Source: Pseudomonas yamanorum
GTDB taxonomy: Bacteria; Pseudomonadota; Gammaproteobacteria; Pseudomonadales; Pseudomonadaceae
Direction: 5' to 3'
DNA: 64,000 nt
Assembly (NCBI RefSeq): GCF_900105735.1
Contig: NZ_LT629793.1
Coordinates: 6,882,001-6,946,000, forward strand
Of this stretch, positions 1-8,909 are shown piece by piece (position 1 is the stretch's first letter; each line of letters starts with the position of its first letter). The translations under genes and the position numbers were made by a program. The notes under the pieces were generated by a model that saw only the letters and a list, made by a program, of their open reading frames with translations, did not search any database and had not been told where the DNA came from.

Positions 1-51
1 GAGGCCAGGCTCTAGGATCACGGCCATCGAAGTGTGGTGGTGGAGCTTGGC

Positions 52-1458
52 ATGCCTGCATGGCGCAATATCAGTTTATGGATGGACCAGCTGGACGAGC
101 CGCTGGTGGCGCGTGCGTCTCTGGAGCACGACCTGGACGTCAACGTGGCCATTATCGGCGCCGGCTACACCGGGCTCTGGACCGCGTATTACCTGAAGCG
201 CCAGGCGCCCGAGCTGAAAATCGCCATCATTGAGGCACAAACCGCCGGGTTCGGTGCCTCGGGCCGTAACGGTGGCTGGCTGATGGGCAACCTGCTGGGG
301 GAAGACCGCCTGTTGGCCGGCTTGTCCCCCGAGCAGCGCCGGGCCTCGTTCGACCTGCTGCACGCCATTCCCGATGAAGTCGCGCAAGTGATTGAGCACG
401 AAGGCATCGACTGCGACTACCGCAAGGGTGGCGTGCTGTATTGCGCCGCGCGTTATCCCGAACAGGAAGCCACCCTGCGGGCCTACCTGGCCAAGCTCCA
501 CGCTCAGGGCCTGACCGACGATGATTACCGTTGGCTCGGCCCGCAGCAACTGGCCGAGCAAATCCGCATCGCCAAACCCTATGGCGGCATCTATGCCCCC
601 CACGTTGCCACGATTCACCCGGCCAAGCTGGTGCGTGGCCTGGCGCGGGTGGTGGAGCAGATGGGCGTCACGATCTACGAAAGCAGCCCGGTTACCCATT
701 GGCAGTCCGGCAGCCTGCGCACGGCTAAAGCCTCAGTGCGCGCGTCATGGGTGGTGCCGGCGGTAGAAGGGTATGCCACCACATTGGCGCCTTTGGGCCG
801 CTATCAGTTGCCGGTACAAAGCCTGATTGTCGCCACTGAACCGTTGCCCGCCAGCACCTGGGACGAAATCGGCCTGAACCGTGGCCAGGCCTTCGGCGAA
901 AGCAGTCGCCAGGTCACCTACGGCCAGCGCTCGGCGGACAACCGCCTGGTGTTCGGCGCCCGTGGGGGCTATCAGTTTGCCGGCAAGTTGCGGCACAACT
1001 TCGACCTCACCGACAGCGAAGTCGAACTGCGTCGGTACCTGTTCGGTGAACTGTTCCCGCAGCTCAAGAAAGTCCGCATCACCCACGCCTGGGGCGGCAA
1101 CCTCGGCATGTCCCGGCGCTTCAAGCCGCACATGCTGTGCGATCACGCAGCGGGCATCGCTTTGGCCGGTGGTTATGGCGGCGAGGGCGTAGGGGCCAGC
1201 AACCTGGGCGGGCGTACCTTGGCCGACTTGATCCTGGGGCTCGACACACCGCTGGTCACGCAGCCATGGGTGATCCAGCCGGGCCGGCTGGAGGGGCTCA
1301 AGGCCTGGGAACCGGAACCCTGCCGCTGGCTGGGCTACAACGCGATCATTCGCAGTTTTGTCCATGAGGACCAGGTGTTGGCCAACCCCAACACTGCGCC
1401 GTGGCGCCGCAAGCTGGCCAGCGGGGTTGCCGGGTTCATGGAAGGTTTCATGCACTAA
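52..1458 (+). CDS. FAD-dependent amine oxidoreductase (DAO family, PuuB-like)
   Basis: This 468-residue protein is probably a flavin oxidase or dehydrogenase of amino or polyamine substrates. The N-terminus carries the Rossmann FAD motif GxGxxG (AIIGAGYTGLW, about residues 36-46), followed by a GASGRNGG segment typical of DAO-fold enzymes such as gamma-glutamylputrescine oxidoreductase. The C-terminal GGYGGEGVGASNLGG segment is the second FAD-contact loop. I chose ATG 52 because GGTGGAG lies 6 bp upstream; GTG 34 is also in frame but has a poor ribosome site. The cupin and PotF-like binding protein that follow on the same strand suggest polyamine or amine uptake and oxidation. The substrate is inferred from context only. 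Confidence 0.8.
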   Translation: MPAWRNISLWMDQLDEPLVARASLEHDLDVNVAIIGAGYTGLWTAYYLKRQAPELKIAIIEAQTAGFGASGRNGGWLMGNLLGEDRLLAGLSPEQRRASFDLLHAIPDEVAQVIEHEGIDCDYRKGGVLYCAARYPEQEATLRAYLAKLHAQGLTDDDYRWLGPQQLAEQIRIAKPYGGIYAPHVATIHPAKLVRGLARVVEQMGVTIYESSPVTHWQSGSLRTAKASVRASWVVPAVEGYATTLAPLGRYQLPVQSLIVATEPLPASTWDEIGLNRGQAFGESSRQVTYGQRSADNRLVFGARGGYQFAGKLRHNFDLTDSEVELRRYLFGELFPQLKKVRITHAWGGNLGMSRRFKPHMLCDHAAGIALAGGYGGEGVGASNLGGRTLADLILGLDTPLVTQPWVIQPGRLEGLKAWEPEPCRWLGYNAIIRSFVHEDQVLANPNTAPWRRKLASGVAGFMEGFMH

Positions 1459-1485
1459 GTCGTTTCAATCACCACAGGTATGAAC

Positions 1486-1827
1486 ATGAGCATTACCCAG
1501 TTCAAAGACACACTCAGCGCCCATTTGCCGGACTCTTCCCCCGTTGCCGTGCCACTGGGCACACCGGTCGCGGTGGCCTCGACCCTGAGTGTGGAACGTA
1601 GCGACGGCGTCGAAACCGGCATCTGGGAATGCACGCCCGGGCGCTGGCGCCGACAGATCAAAGCCCAGGAGTTTTGCCACTTTATCCAGGGCCGCTGCAC
1701 CTTCACCCCCGACAACGGGGAGATGCTCCACATAGAAGCCGGTGACGCACTGATGTTGCCGGCCAACAGCACCGGTATCTGGGACATCCAGGAAACCGTG
1801 CGCAAGACCTATGTATTGATCCTCTGA
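1486..1827 (+). CDS. Small cupin-domain protein (DUF861/EutQ-like)
   Basis: This is a 113-residue single-domain cupin. The segment FCHFIQGRCTFTP followed by DAL-MLPANSTGIWDI matches the two cupin motifs of the Cupin_3 (DUF861) group, which lack the full His-rich metal set. Such proteins often sit beside amine or amino acid oxidase genes with no defined reaction. ATG 1486 has ACAGG 7 bp upstream, whereas ATG 1480 overlaps that site. It starts 27 bp after the oxidoreductase stop, so it is probably cotranscribed with it. Function is unknown; a sensory or isomerase-like role is possible. Confidence 0.7.
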   Translation: MSITQFKDTLSAHLPDSSPVAVPLGTPVAVASTLSVERSDGVETGIWECTPGRWRRQIKAQEFCHFIQGRCTFTPDNGEMLHIEAGDALMLPANSTGIWDIQETVRKTYVLIL

Positions 1828-1887
1828 TTCTTTGATCTTTGATCGCCTGCCATAAAAACAGCCCTAAAACCGCCAGGAAATCGAACC

Positions 1888-2967
1888 ATGAGACCCATTG
1901 CCCTGTTGCCGCTGGTATTCGTCGCCACCCTCAGCCAAGCCGCCGAGACGGTGAAGATCTACAACTGGTCGGACTACATCGCCCCCGACACCACCAAGAA
2001 CTTCCAGAAAGAAACCGGGATCGGCTTCACCTACGACGTGTACGACAGCAACGAAACCCTCGACGGCAAGTTGATGACCGGCAAATCCGGCTACGACGTG
2101 GTGTTCCCCTCCAACCACTTCATGGCCCGGCAGATCCAGGGCGGGGCGTTGAAGAAGCTCGACAAGAGCGAGTTGCCCAACTGGAAGAACCTCAACCCGG
2201 TGCTGCTCAAGGCCCTGGAAAACAACGACCCGGGCAATGCCCACGGCTTCCCTTACCTGTGGGGCAGCACTGGCATCGGCTACAACATCGACAAGGTCAA
2301 GGCGGTACTCGGCGACAACGCCCCGGTAGATTCATGGGACCTGATCTTCAAACCCGAGAACATGCAGAAACTGCAGAAATGCGGCGTGGCGATCCTCGAC
2401 AACGGCCCGGAGCTGCTGCCGGCGGCGCTCAACTACCTGGGCCTGCCGCACCACAGCAAGAAGGCGGAAGACTACAAAAAGGCCGAGGACCTGCTGATGA
2501 AAGTACGGCCGTACGTGGCGTACTTCCACTCCTCGAAATACACCGCCGACCTGGCCAACGGTGACATCTGCGTGGCCGTCGGCTTCTCAGGCGACATCCT
2601 CCAGGCCGAAAGCCGCGCCAAGGAAGCCAAGAACGGCGTGAACATCGGCTACAACATTCCCAAGGAAGGCGCCGCCATCTGGTTCGACATGGTCGCCATG
2701 CCCGCCGATGCCCCGGATGAGAAAGCCGGCTATGCGTTCATGAACTACCTGCTGCGCCCGGAAGTCATGGCCAGCATCACCAACTACGTGCACTACGCCA
2801 ACGGCAACTCTGCGGCCGACAGCCTGGTAGACCCGGCGATCAAGAGCGACACCAAGGTGTACCCAAGCCCGGAAATGATGGGCAAGTTGTTCGCACTGGA
2901 AGCAATGCCACTGAACATCGACCGGATTCGTACGCGGGTGTGGAACACCATTCGTACCGGCCGTTGA
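1888..2967 (+). CDS. Periplasmic polyamine ABC transporter binding protein (PotF/SpuD-like)
   Basis: This 359-residue protein has a signal peptide of about 19 residues ending SQA-AET. The mature N-terminus ([13 protein letters not shown]) is the hallmark of PotF/PotD-type putrescine and spermidine binding proteins. Further family signatures are [20 protein letters not shown], and a C-terminal helix with [17 protein letters not shown]. No permease or ATPase follows, so it either feeds a transporter encoded elsewhere or senses substrate. It completes a three-gene run with the amine oxidoreductase and the cupin. Family assignment is secure, but the exact polyamine is not determined. Confidence 0.88.
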   Translation: MRPIALLPLVFVATLSQAAETVKIYNWSDYIAPDTTKNFQKETGIGFTYDVYDSNETLDGKLMTGKSGYDVVFPSNHFMARQIQGGALKKLDKSELPNWKNLNPVLLKALENNDPGNAHGFPYLWGSTGIGYNIDKVKAVLGDNAPVDSWDLIFKPENMQKLQKCGVAILDNGPELLPAALNYLGLPHHSKKAEDYKKAEDLLMKVRPYVAYFHSSKYTADLANGDICVAVGFSGDILQAESRAKEAKNGVNIGYNIPKEGAAIWFDMVAMPADAPDEKAGYAFMNYLLRPEVMASITNYVHYANGNSAADSLVDPAIKSDTKVYPSPEMMGKLFALEAMPLNIDRIRTRVWNTIRTGR

Positions 2968-3083
2968 TGATCGTTCCCACGCTCCGCGTGGGAATGCATC
3001 CTGTGACGCTCCGCGTCACGACTTCAAAAGCGGACGCGGAGCGTCCAGGGCGGCGTTCCCACGCAGAGCGTGGGAACGATCAT
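2967..3083. repeat. Intergenic palindromic repeat, GATCGTTCCCACGC type (copy 1)
   Basis: The outer arms ATGATCGTTCCCACGCTC (2967-2984) and GAGCGTGGGAACGATCAT (3066-3083) are an 18-bp perfect inverted repeat. Inner hairpins repeat CTCCGCGT/ACGCGGAG. A related copy lies at 47526-47611. The element fills the gap between two convergent genes and overlaps a base of each stop codon, so it may also serve as a bidirectional terminator. Confidence 0.85.
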
Positions 3084-3877
3084 TAAGGATTCTCCAGGTC
3101 ATGCCCCAACGACTGGATAAACAACGAAAACAGTTCCGGCTGCGACGAGATATCCAGCTTGGCATACAAATGCCGACGATGAACCTTGACCGTATCCGGC
3201 GAGATATTCAGCCGTTCGGCCATGGCTTTTGACGAAAACCCACGCAACACCAACCGCGCAATTTCCAACTCCCGCTCCGACAACACCCCACAGCCAAAAT
3301 GACTCAGCGCATCCCGGATCTGGCTGGCCATCTCGGCAGGCGCGGCCACCCGCTGGGTACTTTGCTGCCAATGCTGTTGCATCAATGGCAGCACCCAGGC
3401 CGCCAGCGTGGTCATCAACCCCGTTTCTTCGCCGGTAAACAACCGCTGCATCCCCAACGACAGCGACAACGTCCCCGCACCCGGCAATTGCAGGATGAAT
3501 TGCACCTCGTCCTCCAGCACGTTGTCGTGGAAGTAGTTGAGGAAGTATTCACTCTGGCGAAAATGATCCGGTGCCACTTCTTCAAGGCGGTACACGCCGC
3601 TGGCATACCCCTCGCGACATGCCTGGAAAAACGGGTCCAGCAGGTACAAACCATTGAGGTAAACCAGCATCGACGCCGGCTTGCTGCTCGGTTGCGCGTC
3701 GTATTCCTCCAGCGCCTGGGGCGGGCCGTCGGTGGGGTAGAAGATCGCCAGGGCATTGTCGAAGGGCACGCATTGGTGCAACAGCAGCACCAGTTGTTTC
3801 CAGAAACGTCCGGTACCGATCTGCGCGACGGTGCGGCCCAGGCCTGCGTGCATGCCGACTTCCCTGAACAGGCTCAT
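3083..3877 (-). CDS. LuxR-family (GerE-type HTH) transcriptional regulator
   Basis: This 264-residue DNA-binding regulator has a GerE-type helix-turn-helix in the last 65 residues ([19 protein letters not shown], then [17 protein letters not shown]). The N-terminal 190 residues do not show the conserved Trp/Tyr/Asp set of acyl-homoserine-lactone receptors, so its signal is unknown. ATG 3877 has GTGGAG 7 bp upstream; GTG 3889 is in frame but less likely. It is divergent from the permease/aminopeptidase pair starting at 4075, which makes that pair its probable target. The last stop base falls inside the downstream palindrome. Confidence 0.85.
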   Translation of the reverse strand: MSLFREVGMHAGLGRTVAQIGTGRFWKQLVLLLHQCVPFDNALAIFYPTDGPPQALEEYDAQPSSKPASMLVYLNGLYLLDPFFQACREGYASGVYRLEEVAPDHFRQSEYFLNYFHDNVLEDEVQFILQLPGAGTLSLSLGMQRLFTGEETGLMTTLAAWVLPLMQQHWQQSTQRVAAPAEMASQIRDALSHFGCGVLSERELEIARLVLRGFSSKAMAERLNISPDTVKVHRRHLYAKLDISSQPELFSLFIQSLGHDLENP

Positions 3878-3939
3878 GTGCAGCTCCACGCTAAGGATTC
3901 AGGCCGCAAGGGTTCGACTTTTGCCCGTCGGCGTCAAGG

Positions 3940-3963
3940 GGAGTACTCCAATAGGGGAATTGG
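3940..3963. promoter_or_regulatory. Candidate operator dyads between divergent regulator and permease
   Basis: GGAGTACTCC (3940-3949) is a perfect 10-bp palindrome. It is immediately followed by CCAAT-N6-ATTGG (3948-3963). The location between the LuxR-type regulator and the permease makes it a candidate binding site. There is no direct support. Confidence 0.3.
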
Positions 3964-4074
3964 CCGATCTACGTAGAGTGTTTAAGTTTGCCGTCAGTCA
4001 GTGGGGAACATACCCCGCGCCGCTTCACCTTTTCGTTTCTGCCTCAAACCAAGAACAATCAAGAGGATAACGAT

Positions 4075-5439
4075 ATGAGTGCTCCTTCCACGCCCGACGG
4101 CGTGCTGAAACCCACCCTGAGCGTATTCGATGTAGTGGCCATCACCGTCTCGGCGGTGACCCCGGCCAGTTCCGTGTTCGTGATTGCGCCCTTTGCCATC
4201 CAGCAGGCCGGAAGCGGGGTGTTCCTGGCTTTTGTGATGGCCGCGTTGCTCGCGCTGATGTTCGCCTTTTGCTACGCCGAACTCGGCCGCGCCCACAACA
4301 GTGCCGGCGGTGAGTACGTGTACGCCAAGCGGGTGTTCGGCGGCATGGCCGGTTATGCGACGTTCCTCACGGTATTGGTGATGTTGCTGTTTATCCCGCC
4401 GGTGCTGGCCACCGGCGCGGCGACGTACCTGAATAACGCCCTCGGCACAAAGTTCGATTCACAAACCGTGGCCCTGGTCATCGTTGTGTGCAGCTACGCC
4501 CTGGGCATCCTGAATATCAAGCTGAATGCCTGGATCACCGGCACCTGCCTGCTGTTGGAAGTGGCGGCGTTGCTGGTGATCGTATTTATCGGCTTCGGCA
4601 ACCCGGTGCAGCCGGTCAGCGTGCTGCTGCAACCGCAAATCGTCGAGAACGGCGTGTTGCACCTGGCGCCCTGGGCGCTGGTGATCGGCGCGGTGGGCAT
4701 TGGCCTGTTCTCCTTCAATGGCTATGGCCCGGCGGTGTTGCTGGCCGAAGACATGAAGTGCGGCGGCAAGGGCGTGCACAAGGCGGTGTTGTGGTCCCTG
4801 GGTCTGGTGGTGGTAATCGAACTGGTGCCGATTACCGCGTTGTTGATCGGTGCACCCTCCCTCAGCGCGATGATCAGCAGTCCCGATCCGATCGGCTACC
4901 TGCTGACCAGCCATGGCAATGAAACATTGTCGCGGTTGGTGAGTGCCGGGATTTTCCTGTCGGTGTTCAACGCCATTGTTGCCATCGTGATTCAGATCGG
5001 TCGGGTGGTGTTCAGCAGCGGCCGCGATGCACTGTGGACGCCGACCATCAATAAACTCTTCACCCGCATTCATCCGCGCTGGGACTCACCGTGGTTGGCT
5101 ACGCTGTTCCTGGCGATCCCTTCGGCATTGCTCAGCTTCAGCTCGAACCTGGCGGACCTGACGTCCTTCAGCGTGCTGTTGATCATGCTGGTGTACCTGA
5201 TCGTGGCGTTGAGCGCGCTGATGAGCCGGGTTCTGCTGCGTGACCGCGAGCATCCGTATCGCATGCCGTTGTGGCCGGTGCCGGCCTTGCTGGCGGTGCT
5301 GGGGGCCGGCTACCTGTTGGTGACCCTGGCGATTGCCGCCTCGGTTCGCGACATCATGATTATCATCGGCCTGCTGGCACTGTCGGTGATCCTATATTGC
5401 ATCAGTGGCCGGTTGAGTCCGGCGTTTCAGAAATTGTAA
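4075..5439 (+). CDS. APC-superfamily amino acid permease
   Basis: This 454-residue polytopic inner-membrane protein has about 12 hydrophobic segments. The first helix carries the APC pattern (DVVAITVSAVTPASSVFVIAP), followed by the ELGRAHNSAGGEYVYAKRVFGG loop typical of APC porters. ATG 4075 has AGAGGA 7 bp upstream; the 29 codons before it in frame have no ribosome site. It ends 9 bp before a DmpA-type aminopeptidase, so the two form an operon for import and hydrolysis of a small amino compound or peptide amide. The substrate is not predictable from sequence. Confidence 0.87.
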   Translation: MSAPSTPDGVLKPTLSVFDVVAITVSAVTPASSVFVIAPFAIQQAGSGVFLAFVMAALLALMFAFCYAELGRAHNSAGGEYVYAKRVFGGMAGYATFLTVLVMLLFIPPVLATGAATYLNNALGTKFDSQTVALVIVVCSYALGILNIKLNAWITGTCLLLEVAALLVIVFIGFGNPVQPVSVLLQPQIVENGVLHLAPWALVIGAVGIGLFSFNGYGPAVLLAEDMKCGGKGVHKAVLWSLGLVVVIELVPITALLIGAPSLSAMISSPDPIGYLLTSHGNETLSRLVSAGIFLSVFNAIVAIVIQIGRVVFSSGRDALWTPTINKLFTRIHPRWDSPWLATLFLAIPSALLSFSSNLADLTSFSVLLIMLVYLIVALSALMSRVLLRDREHPYRMPLWPVPALLAVLGAGYLLVTLAIAASVRDIMIIIGLLALSVILYCISGRLSPAFQKL

Positions 5440-5448
5440 GGAGTGGTT

Positions 5449-6549
5449 ATGCGCGCACGTCAATTGGGCATCACGTTGGGACTGGGCACGCCCGGTGAGC
5501 TGAATGCCATCACCGACGTTCCAGGGGTTCGGGTCGGCCACAGCACGATCAAGACCCGCATCGACGGCAAACAGGTACGCACCGGCGTCACGGCAATCCA
5601 GCCCCGGGCCGGTGCCGCGCGGTTTCAACCGTGTTTTGCCGGCTACCACGTGCTCAACGGCAATGGCGACGCCACGGGTCTTGAATGGATCGCCGAGTCG
5701 GGCCTGCTGACCACGCCACTGGCGATCACCAACACCCACAGCATCGGGATTGTGCGCGACACCCTGATCGCCCTGGAGCGTGAAAGCCTGGCAGACCCAG
5801 CAGTGTACTGGTGCATGCCGGTGGTGATGGAAACCTACGACGGCTTGCTCAACGACATCTGGGGCCAGCACGTCGGCCCGGAGCATGTGCGCGAGGCGCT
5901 GGCCAGCGCCGAGTCCGGGCCGGTGGCGGAGGGCGCCGTGGGCGGCGGCACCGGGATGATCTGCCATGAGTTCAAGGGCGGGATCGGCACGGCCTCGCGG
6001 CGCCTGTCGGCGGAGCAGGGTGGCTGGACCGTCGGTGTGCTGGTACAGGCCAACCATGGCAAGCGCCAGGAGTTGCGGGTGGACGGTTACCCGGTAGGTC
6101 GGCAACTGATGGAAATTCCGTCACCGTTTGCCGATCGCGGCACCCCCGGCATGGGCTCCATTGTGGTGATCATCGCCACCGATGCGCCGTTGTTGCCCCA
6201 TCAATGCCAGCGCCTGGCACAGCGCGCGTCCATTGGCATTGCGCGCACGGGCGGTGGCACCGAGGACTCCAGCGGAGACCTGTTCCTGGCGTTCGCCACC
6301 GGCAATCAGGATTTACCGGCGGCCGACTACGGGCGCAAGGGCTTGCCCCTTAGCACATCGCTGCAAATGGTCAATAACGACCACATTTCACCGTTGTTCG
6401 GCGCGGCAGCGGAAGCGGTCGAGGAAGCGATCATTAATGCGATAGTGGCCGGGGAGGACATGCTCACCGACGACGGGGTGCGCGTGCCGGGGCTGGACTC
6501 GCAAACACTCCTGCAGGCATTACGTCAAACAGGCTGGCGCGAGCAATAA
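5449..6549 (+). CDS. P1-family N-terminal-nucleophile aminopeptidase (DmpA/BapA-like)
   Basis: This 366-residue protein resembles DmpA (D-/L-aminopeptidase) and BapA (beta-peptidyl aminopeptidase), which self-cleave at a Gly-Ser bond to expose a catalytic Ser. The expected bond is Gly236-Ser237 in GMGSIVVIIATDAP, followed by LLPHQ. The N-terminal ITDVPGVRVGHSTI and mid-region GAVGGGTGM-FKGGIGTASR are family signatures. ATG 5449 has AAGGAG 5 bp upstream. No signal peptide is seen, so the enzyme is cytoplasmic and would act on substrates brought in by the upstream permease. Confidence 0.88.
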   Translation: MRARQLGITLGLGTPGELNAITDVPGVRVGHSTIKTRIDGKQVRTGVTAIQPRAGAARFQPCFAGYHVLNGNGDATGLEWIAESGLLTTPLAITNTHSIGIVRDTLIALERESLADPAVYWCMPVVMETYDGLLNDIWGQHVGPEHVREALASAESGPVAEGAVGGGTGMICHEFKGGIGTASRRLSAEQGGWTVGVLVQANHGKRQELRVDGYPVGRQLMEIPSPFADRGTPGMGSIVVIIATDAPLLPHQCQRLAQRASIGIARTGGGTEDSSGDLFLAFATGNQDLPAADYGRKGLPLSTSLQMVNNDHISPLFGAAAEAVEEAIINAIVAGEDMLTDDGVRVPGLDSQTLLQALRQTGWREQ

Positions 6550-6913
6550 ATAAACTAAGTCTTGTCCCGGTAATACGGGACAAGCACTTAAATAGTGGCC
6601 ATTCAATACTAACAATGACACGGTGACACTTTCTTAGTGCACCTCAAGCAATACTTTGGATCCATTCCTCATCAAATGTCTTTAGGAGTATTTAATATTT
6701 AAATAGCTGAATTTTTATAAGGCGCTATTTGCCAATGTTTGCAGGTTTTGTTCGTCGGCCCAACTTTTTCCTTGGATAAAAACCGCTGGACGAATGATTT
6801 CAGGTTGTGTCAGTTTTCTTTCGCCTTCAAAAGGGGCGAGTGATCGGACTTACTCGCCAAAGTGAGTCCGGTCGGACAAAAACTGTTCCACTTGCAAACA
6901 AGGAAGTACGTTT
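6550..6913 (+). other. 364-bp gene-free leader region upstream of aprA
   Basis: This AT-richer gap contains the hairpin at 6561-6584 and presumably the aprA promoter. An imperfect dyad (GGACTTAC at about 6847, GTGAGTCC at about 6864) lies about 40 bp upstream of the aprA start. AAGGAAG just before ATG 6914 is the ribosome site. I saw no small ORF and no clear lux-box-like dyad here. Confidence 0.5.
6561..6584 (+). terminator. Stem-loop after the aminopeptidase gene
   Basis: CTTGTCCCG (6561-6569) and CGGGACAAG (6576-6584) form a perfect 9-bp stem with a GTAATA loop, 12 bp after the stop. It is not followed by a T-run, so it may be a weak terminator or an mRNA-end stabiliser. Confidence 0.5.
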
Positions 6914-8362
6914 ATGTCAAAAGTAAAAGACAAAGCTATTGTGTCGGCGGCTCAAGCAAGTACCGCCTATACGCAAATCGATAGCTTTAGCCATCAATAC
7001 GACCGTGGCGGCAACCTCACGGTCAATGGCAAACCCTCGTTCACCGTTGACCAGGCCGCCGACCACCTGCTGCGTGAGAACGCCGCTTACCGGGACGTGG
7101 ATGGCAACGGCAAGATCGATCTTACCTACACCTTCCTGACCTCGGCTTCCAACGCGACCATGAACAAGCATGGGATCACCGGGTTCAGCCAGTTCAACAC
7201 CCAGCAGAAAGCACAGGCCGTACTGGCCATGCAATCCTGGGCTGATGTGGCCAATGTCACCTTCACCGAGAAAGCCTCGGGCGGTGACTTCCACATGACC
7301 TTCGGCAACTACAGCGGCGGCCAGGACGGCGCAGCGGCCTTTGCCTACCTGCCAGGCACCAACGCCAAGTACAACGAAAGCGGGCTTGACGGCACTTCCT
7401 GGTACCTGACCAACAACAGCTATACGCCGAACAAGACGCCGGACCTGAACAACTATGGCCGGCAGACCCTGACCCACGAAATCGGCCACACCCTGGGCCT
7501 GGACCACCCTGGCGACTACAACGCCGGGACCGGCAACCCTTCGTACAAAGACGCGGACTATGGACAGGACACGCGTGGCTACAGCGTCATGAGTTACTGG
7601 AGCGAGAGCAATACCAACCAGAACTTCAGCAAAGGCGGGGTAGAGGCTTACTCCTCCGGCCCGCTGATCGACGACATCGCCGCGATCCAGAAGCTCTACG
7701 GCGCCAACTACAACACCCGCGCCGGCGACACCACCTACGGCTTCAACTCCAACACCGGGCGTGATTTCCTCAGCGCCACTTCATCGGCCGACAAGCTGGT
7801 GTTCTCGGTGTGGGACGGTGGTGGCAACGATACCCTGGACTTCTCCGGCTTTACCCAAAACCAGAAGATCAACCTCAATGAGACCTCGTTCTCCGACGTT
7901 GGCGGTCTGGTGGGTAACGTTTCCATCGCCAAGGGCGTGACCGTAGAGAACGCCATCGGCGGTTCGGGCAACGACCTGTTGATCGGTAACGCTGCAGCCA
8001 ACGTCCTCAAGGGCGGTGCCGGCAACGACATCATCTTCGGCGGCGGCGGTGCAGACCAGCTGTGGGGCGGTTCAGGCAACGACACCTTCGTGTTCGGCGC
8101 CAGCTCGGACTCCAAGCCAGGTGCGGCCGACAAGATCTTCGACTTCACTTCGGGTTCGGACAAGATCGACCTCACCGGCATCACCAAAGGTGCGGGCCTG
8201 ACCTTCGTCAACGCGTTTACCGGCCACGCCGGCGACGCGGTGCTGTCCTATGCTTCGGGTACCAACCTGGGCACATTGGCAGTGGACTTCTCCGGTCACG
8301 GCGTGGCGGATTTCCTCGTCACCACCGTTGGCCAGGCAGCCGTCAGCGACATCGTGGCTTGA
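6914..8362 (+). CDS. aprA: Serralysin-type alkaline metalloprotease AprA
   Basis: This is a 482-residue secreted zinc endoprotease. Zinc ligands are His188, His192 and His198 with catalytic Glu189 ([11 protein letters not shown]), and the Met-turn SVMSY places Met226 and Tyr228. The C-terminal third carries RTX calcium-binding nonapeptides ([33 protein letters not shown]), then the serralysin C-terminal domain ending DIVA, the type I secretion signal. There is no N-terminal signal peptide; the short N-terminus acts as a propeptide in the family. The inhibitor aprI and exporter aprDEF follow directly. AprA is a main caseinolytic enzyme in fluorescent pseudomonads. Confidence 0.98.
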   Translation: MSKVKDKAIVSAAQASTAYTQIDSFSHQYDRGGNLTVNGKPSFTVDQAADHLLRENAAYRDVDGNGKIDLTYTFLTSASNATMNKHGITGFSQFNTQQKAQAVLAMQSWADVANVTFTEKASGGDFHMTFGNYSGGQDGAAAFAYLPGTNAKYNESGLDGTSWYLTNNSYTPNKTPDLNNYGRQTLTHEIGHTLGLDHPGDYNAGTGNPSYKDADYGQDTRGYSVMSYWSESNTNQNFSKGGVEAYSSGPLIDDIAAIQKLYGANYNTRAGDTTYGFNSNTGRDFLSATSSADKLVFSVWDGGGNDTLDFSGFTQNQKINLNETSFSDVGGLVGNVSIAKGVTVENAIGGSGNDLLIGNAAANVLKGGAGNDIIFGGGGADQLWGGSGNDTFVFGASSDSKPGAADKIFDFTSGSDKIDLTGITKGAGLTFVNAFTGHAGDAVLSYASGTNLGTLAVDFSGHGVADFLVTTVGQAAVSDIVA

Positions 8363-8375
8363 TTCAGGTGTAAAG

Positions 8376-8401
8376 GAGGGTGGCGCACACGCGCCGCCCT
8401 C
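8376..8401 (+). terminator. Hairpin between aprA and aprI (attenuator-like)
   Basis: GAGGGTGGCGC (8376-8386) pairs with GCGCCGCCCTC (8391-8401) across an ACAC loop, an 11-bp stem with one G-T wobble, 13 bp after the aprA stop. There is no T-run. It could lower readthrough from the highly expressed protease gene into the inhibitor and exporter genes, or protect the aprA mRNA 3' end. Confidence 0.6.
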
Positions 8402-8436
8402 TGCCCTTGCATCCACCCCTTGAACGGGCGAAGGTG

Positions 8437-8805
8437 ATGACGCTATTTCGCAGTACAGTTGCCTGGTGTCTCCAGGCGTTGCTTATGTCGGCAGGAGCCA
8501 CAGCAATGGCAAGCAGTCTGGTTTTACCCACGTCCGCGCAGTTGGCCGGGCATTGGACGCTGCACCAGCAAGAGCAGGTGTGTGCGCTGGATCTGATTGA
8601 GCAAGCCAACGCCCTGGGGGGCGATGTGGAGTGCGTGGGACAATGGCTGGGTGAAGCCCCCGTTAGTTGGACGCCAACGCCCGACGGTATTTGGTTGATG
8701 AATGCCGAAGGTACCGGCATTACCCATTTGAATCGCCAGAAAGAAGGCGAATATGAAGGCCGCGTAAAATCTGGCGCGGTATTGATATTACAACGTGCAC
8801 CCTAA
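8437..8805 (+). CDS. aprI: Periplasmic alkaline protease inhibitor AprI (Inh)
   Basis: This 122-residue inhibitor protects the periplasm from serralysin by inserting its N-terminal strand into the protease active site. A signal peptide (FRSTVAWCLQALLMSAG, cleavage near AMA-SSL) precedes a mature protein beginning SSLVLPTSAQLAGHW, characteristic of the Inh family. Two cysteines (VCALDL and VECVGQW) fit the family disulfide. ATG 8437 keeps the signal peptide but has GAAGG only 2 bp upstream, so translation may be weak; upstream in-frame codons lack a better site. It lies between aprA and aprD, as in other pseudomonads. Confidence 0.92.
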   Translation: MTLFRSTVAWCLQALLMSAGATAMASSLVLPTSAQLAGHWTLHQQEQVCALDLIEQANALGGDVECVGQWLGEAPVSWTPTPDGIWLMNAEGTGITHLNRQKEGEYEGRVKSGAVLILQRAP

Positions 8806-8838
8806 TAGTTCGTTATAACGATATAACCCGATTTTAAT

Positions 8839-8872
8839 GTTTGCCCGCCCCTTAATGGGGCGCCTGGCAAAC
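8839..8872 (+). other. Strong stem-loop upstream of aprD
   Basis: GTTTGCC-CGCCCC (8839-8851) pairs with GGGGCG-CCT-GGCAAAC (8857-8872) around a TTAAT loop, with a 3-nt bulge. It lies in the 104-bp gap between aprI and aprD, and no T-run follows. It is a probable partial terminator or mRNA processing site that sets exporter expression relative to the protease. Confidence 0.5.
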
Positions 8873-8909
8873 TATTGCGCGTCATTCGGCTCAGGGAAGA
8901 TCAGGCAAC

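Noticed and set aside
3083..3877. The LuxR-type regulator as the acyl-homoserine-lactone receptor for the lux-box-like sites
   Set aside because: Its N-terminal half lacks the conserved ligand-pocket residues of autoinducer-binding domains, and it is divergent from a permease operon 33 kb away. The activator is more likely encoded elsewhere.
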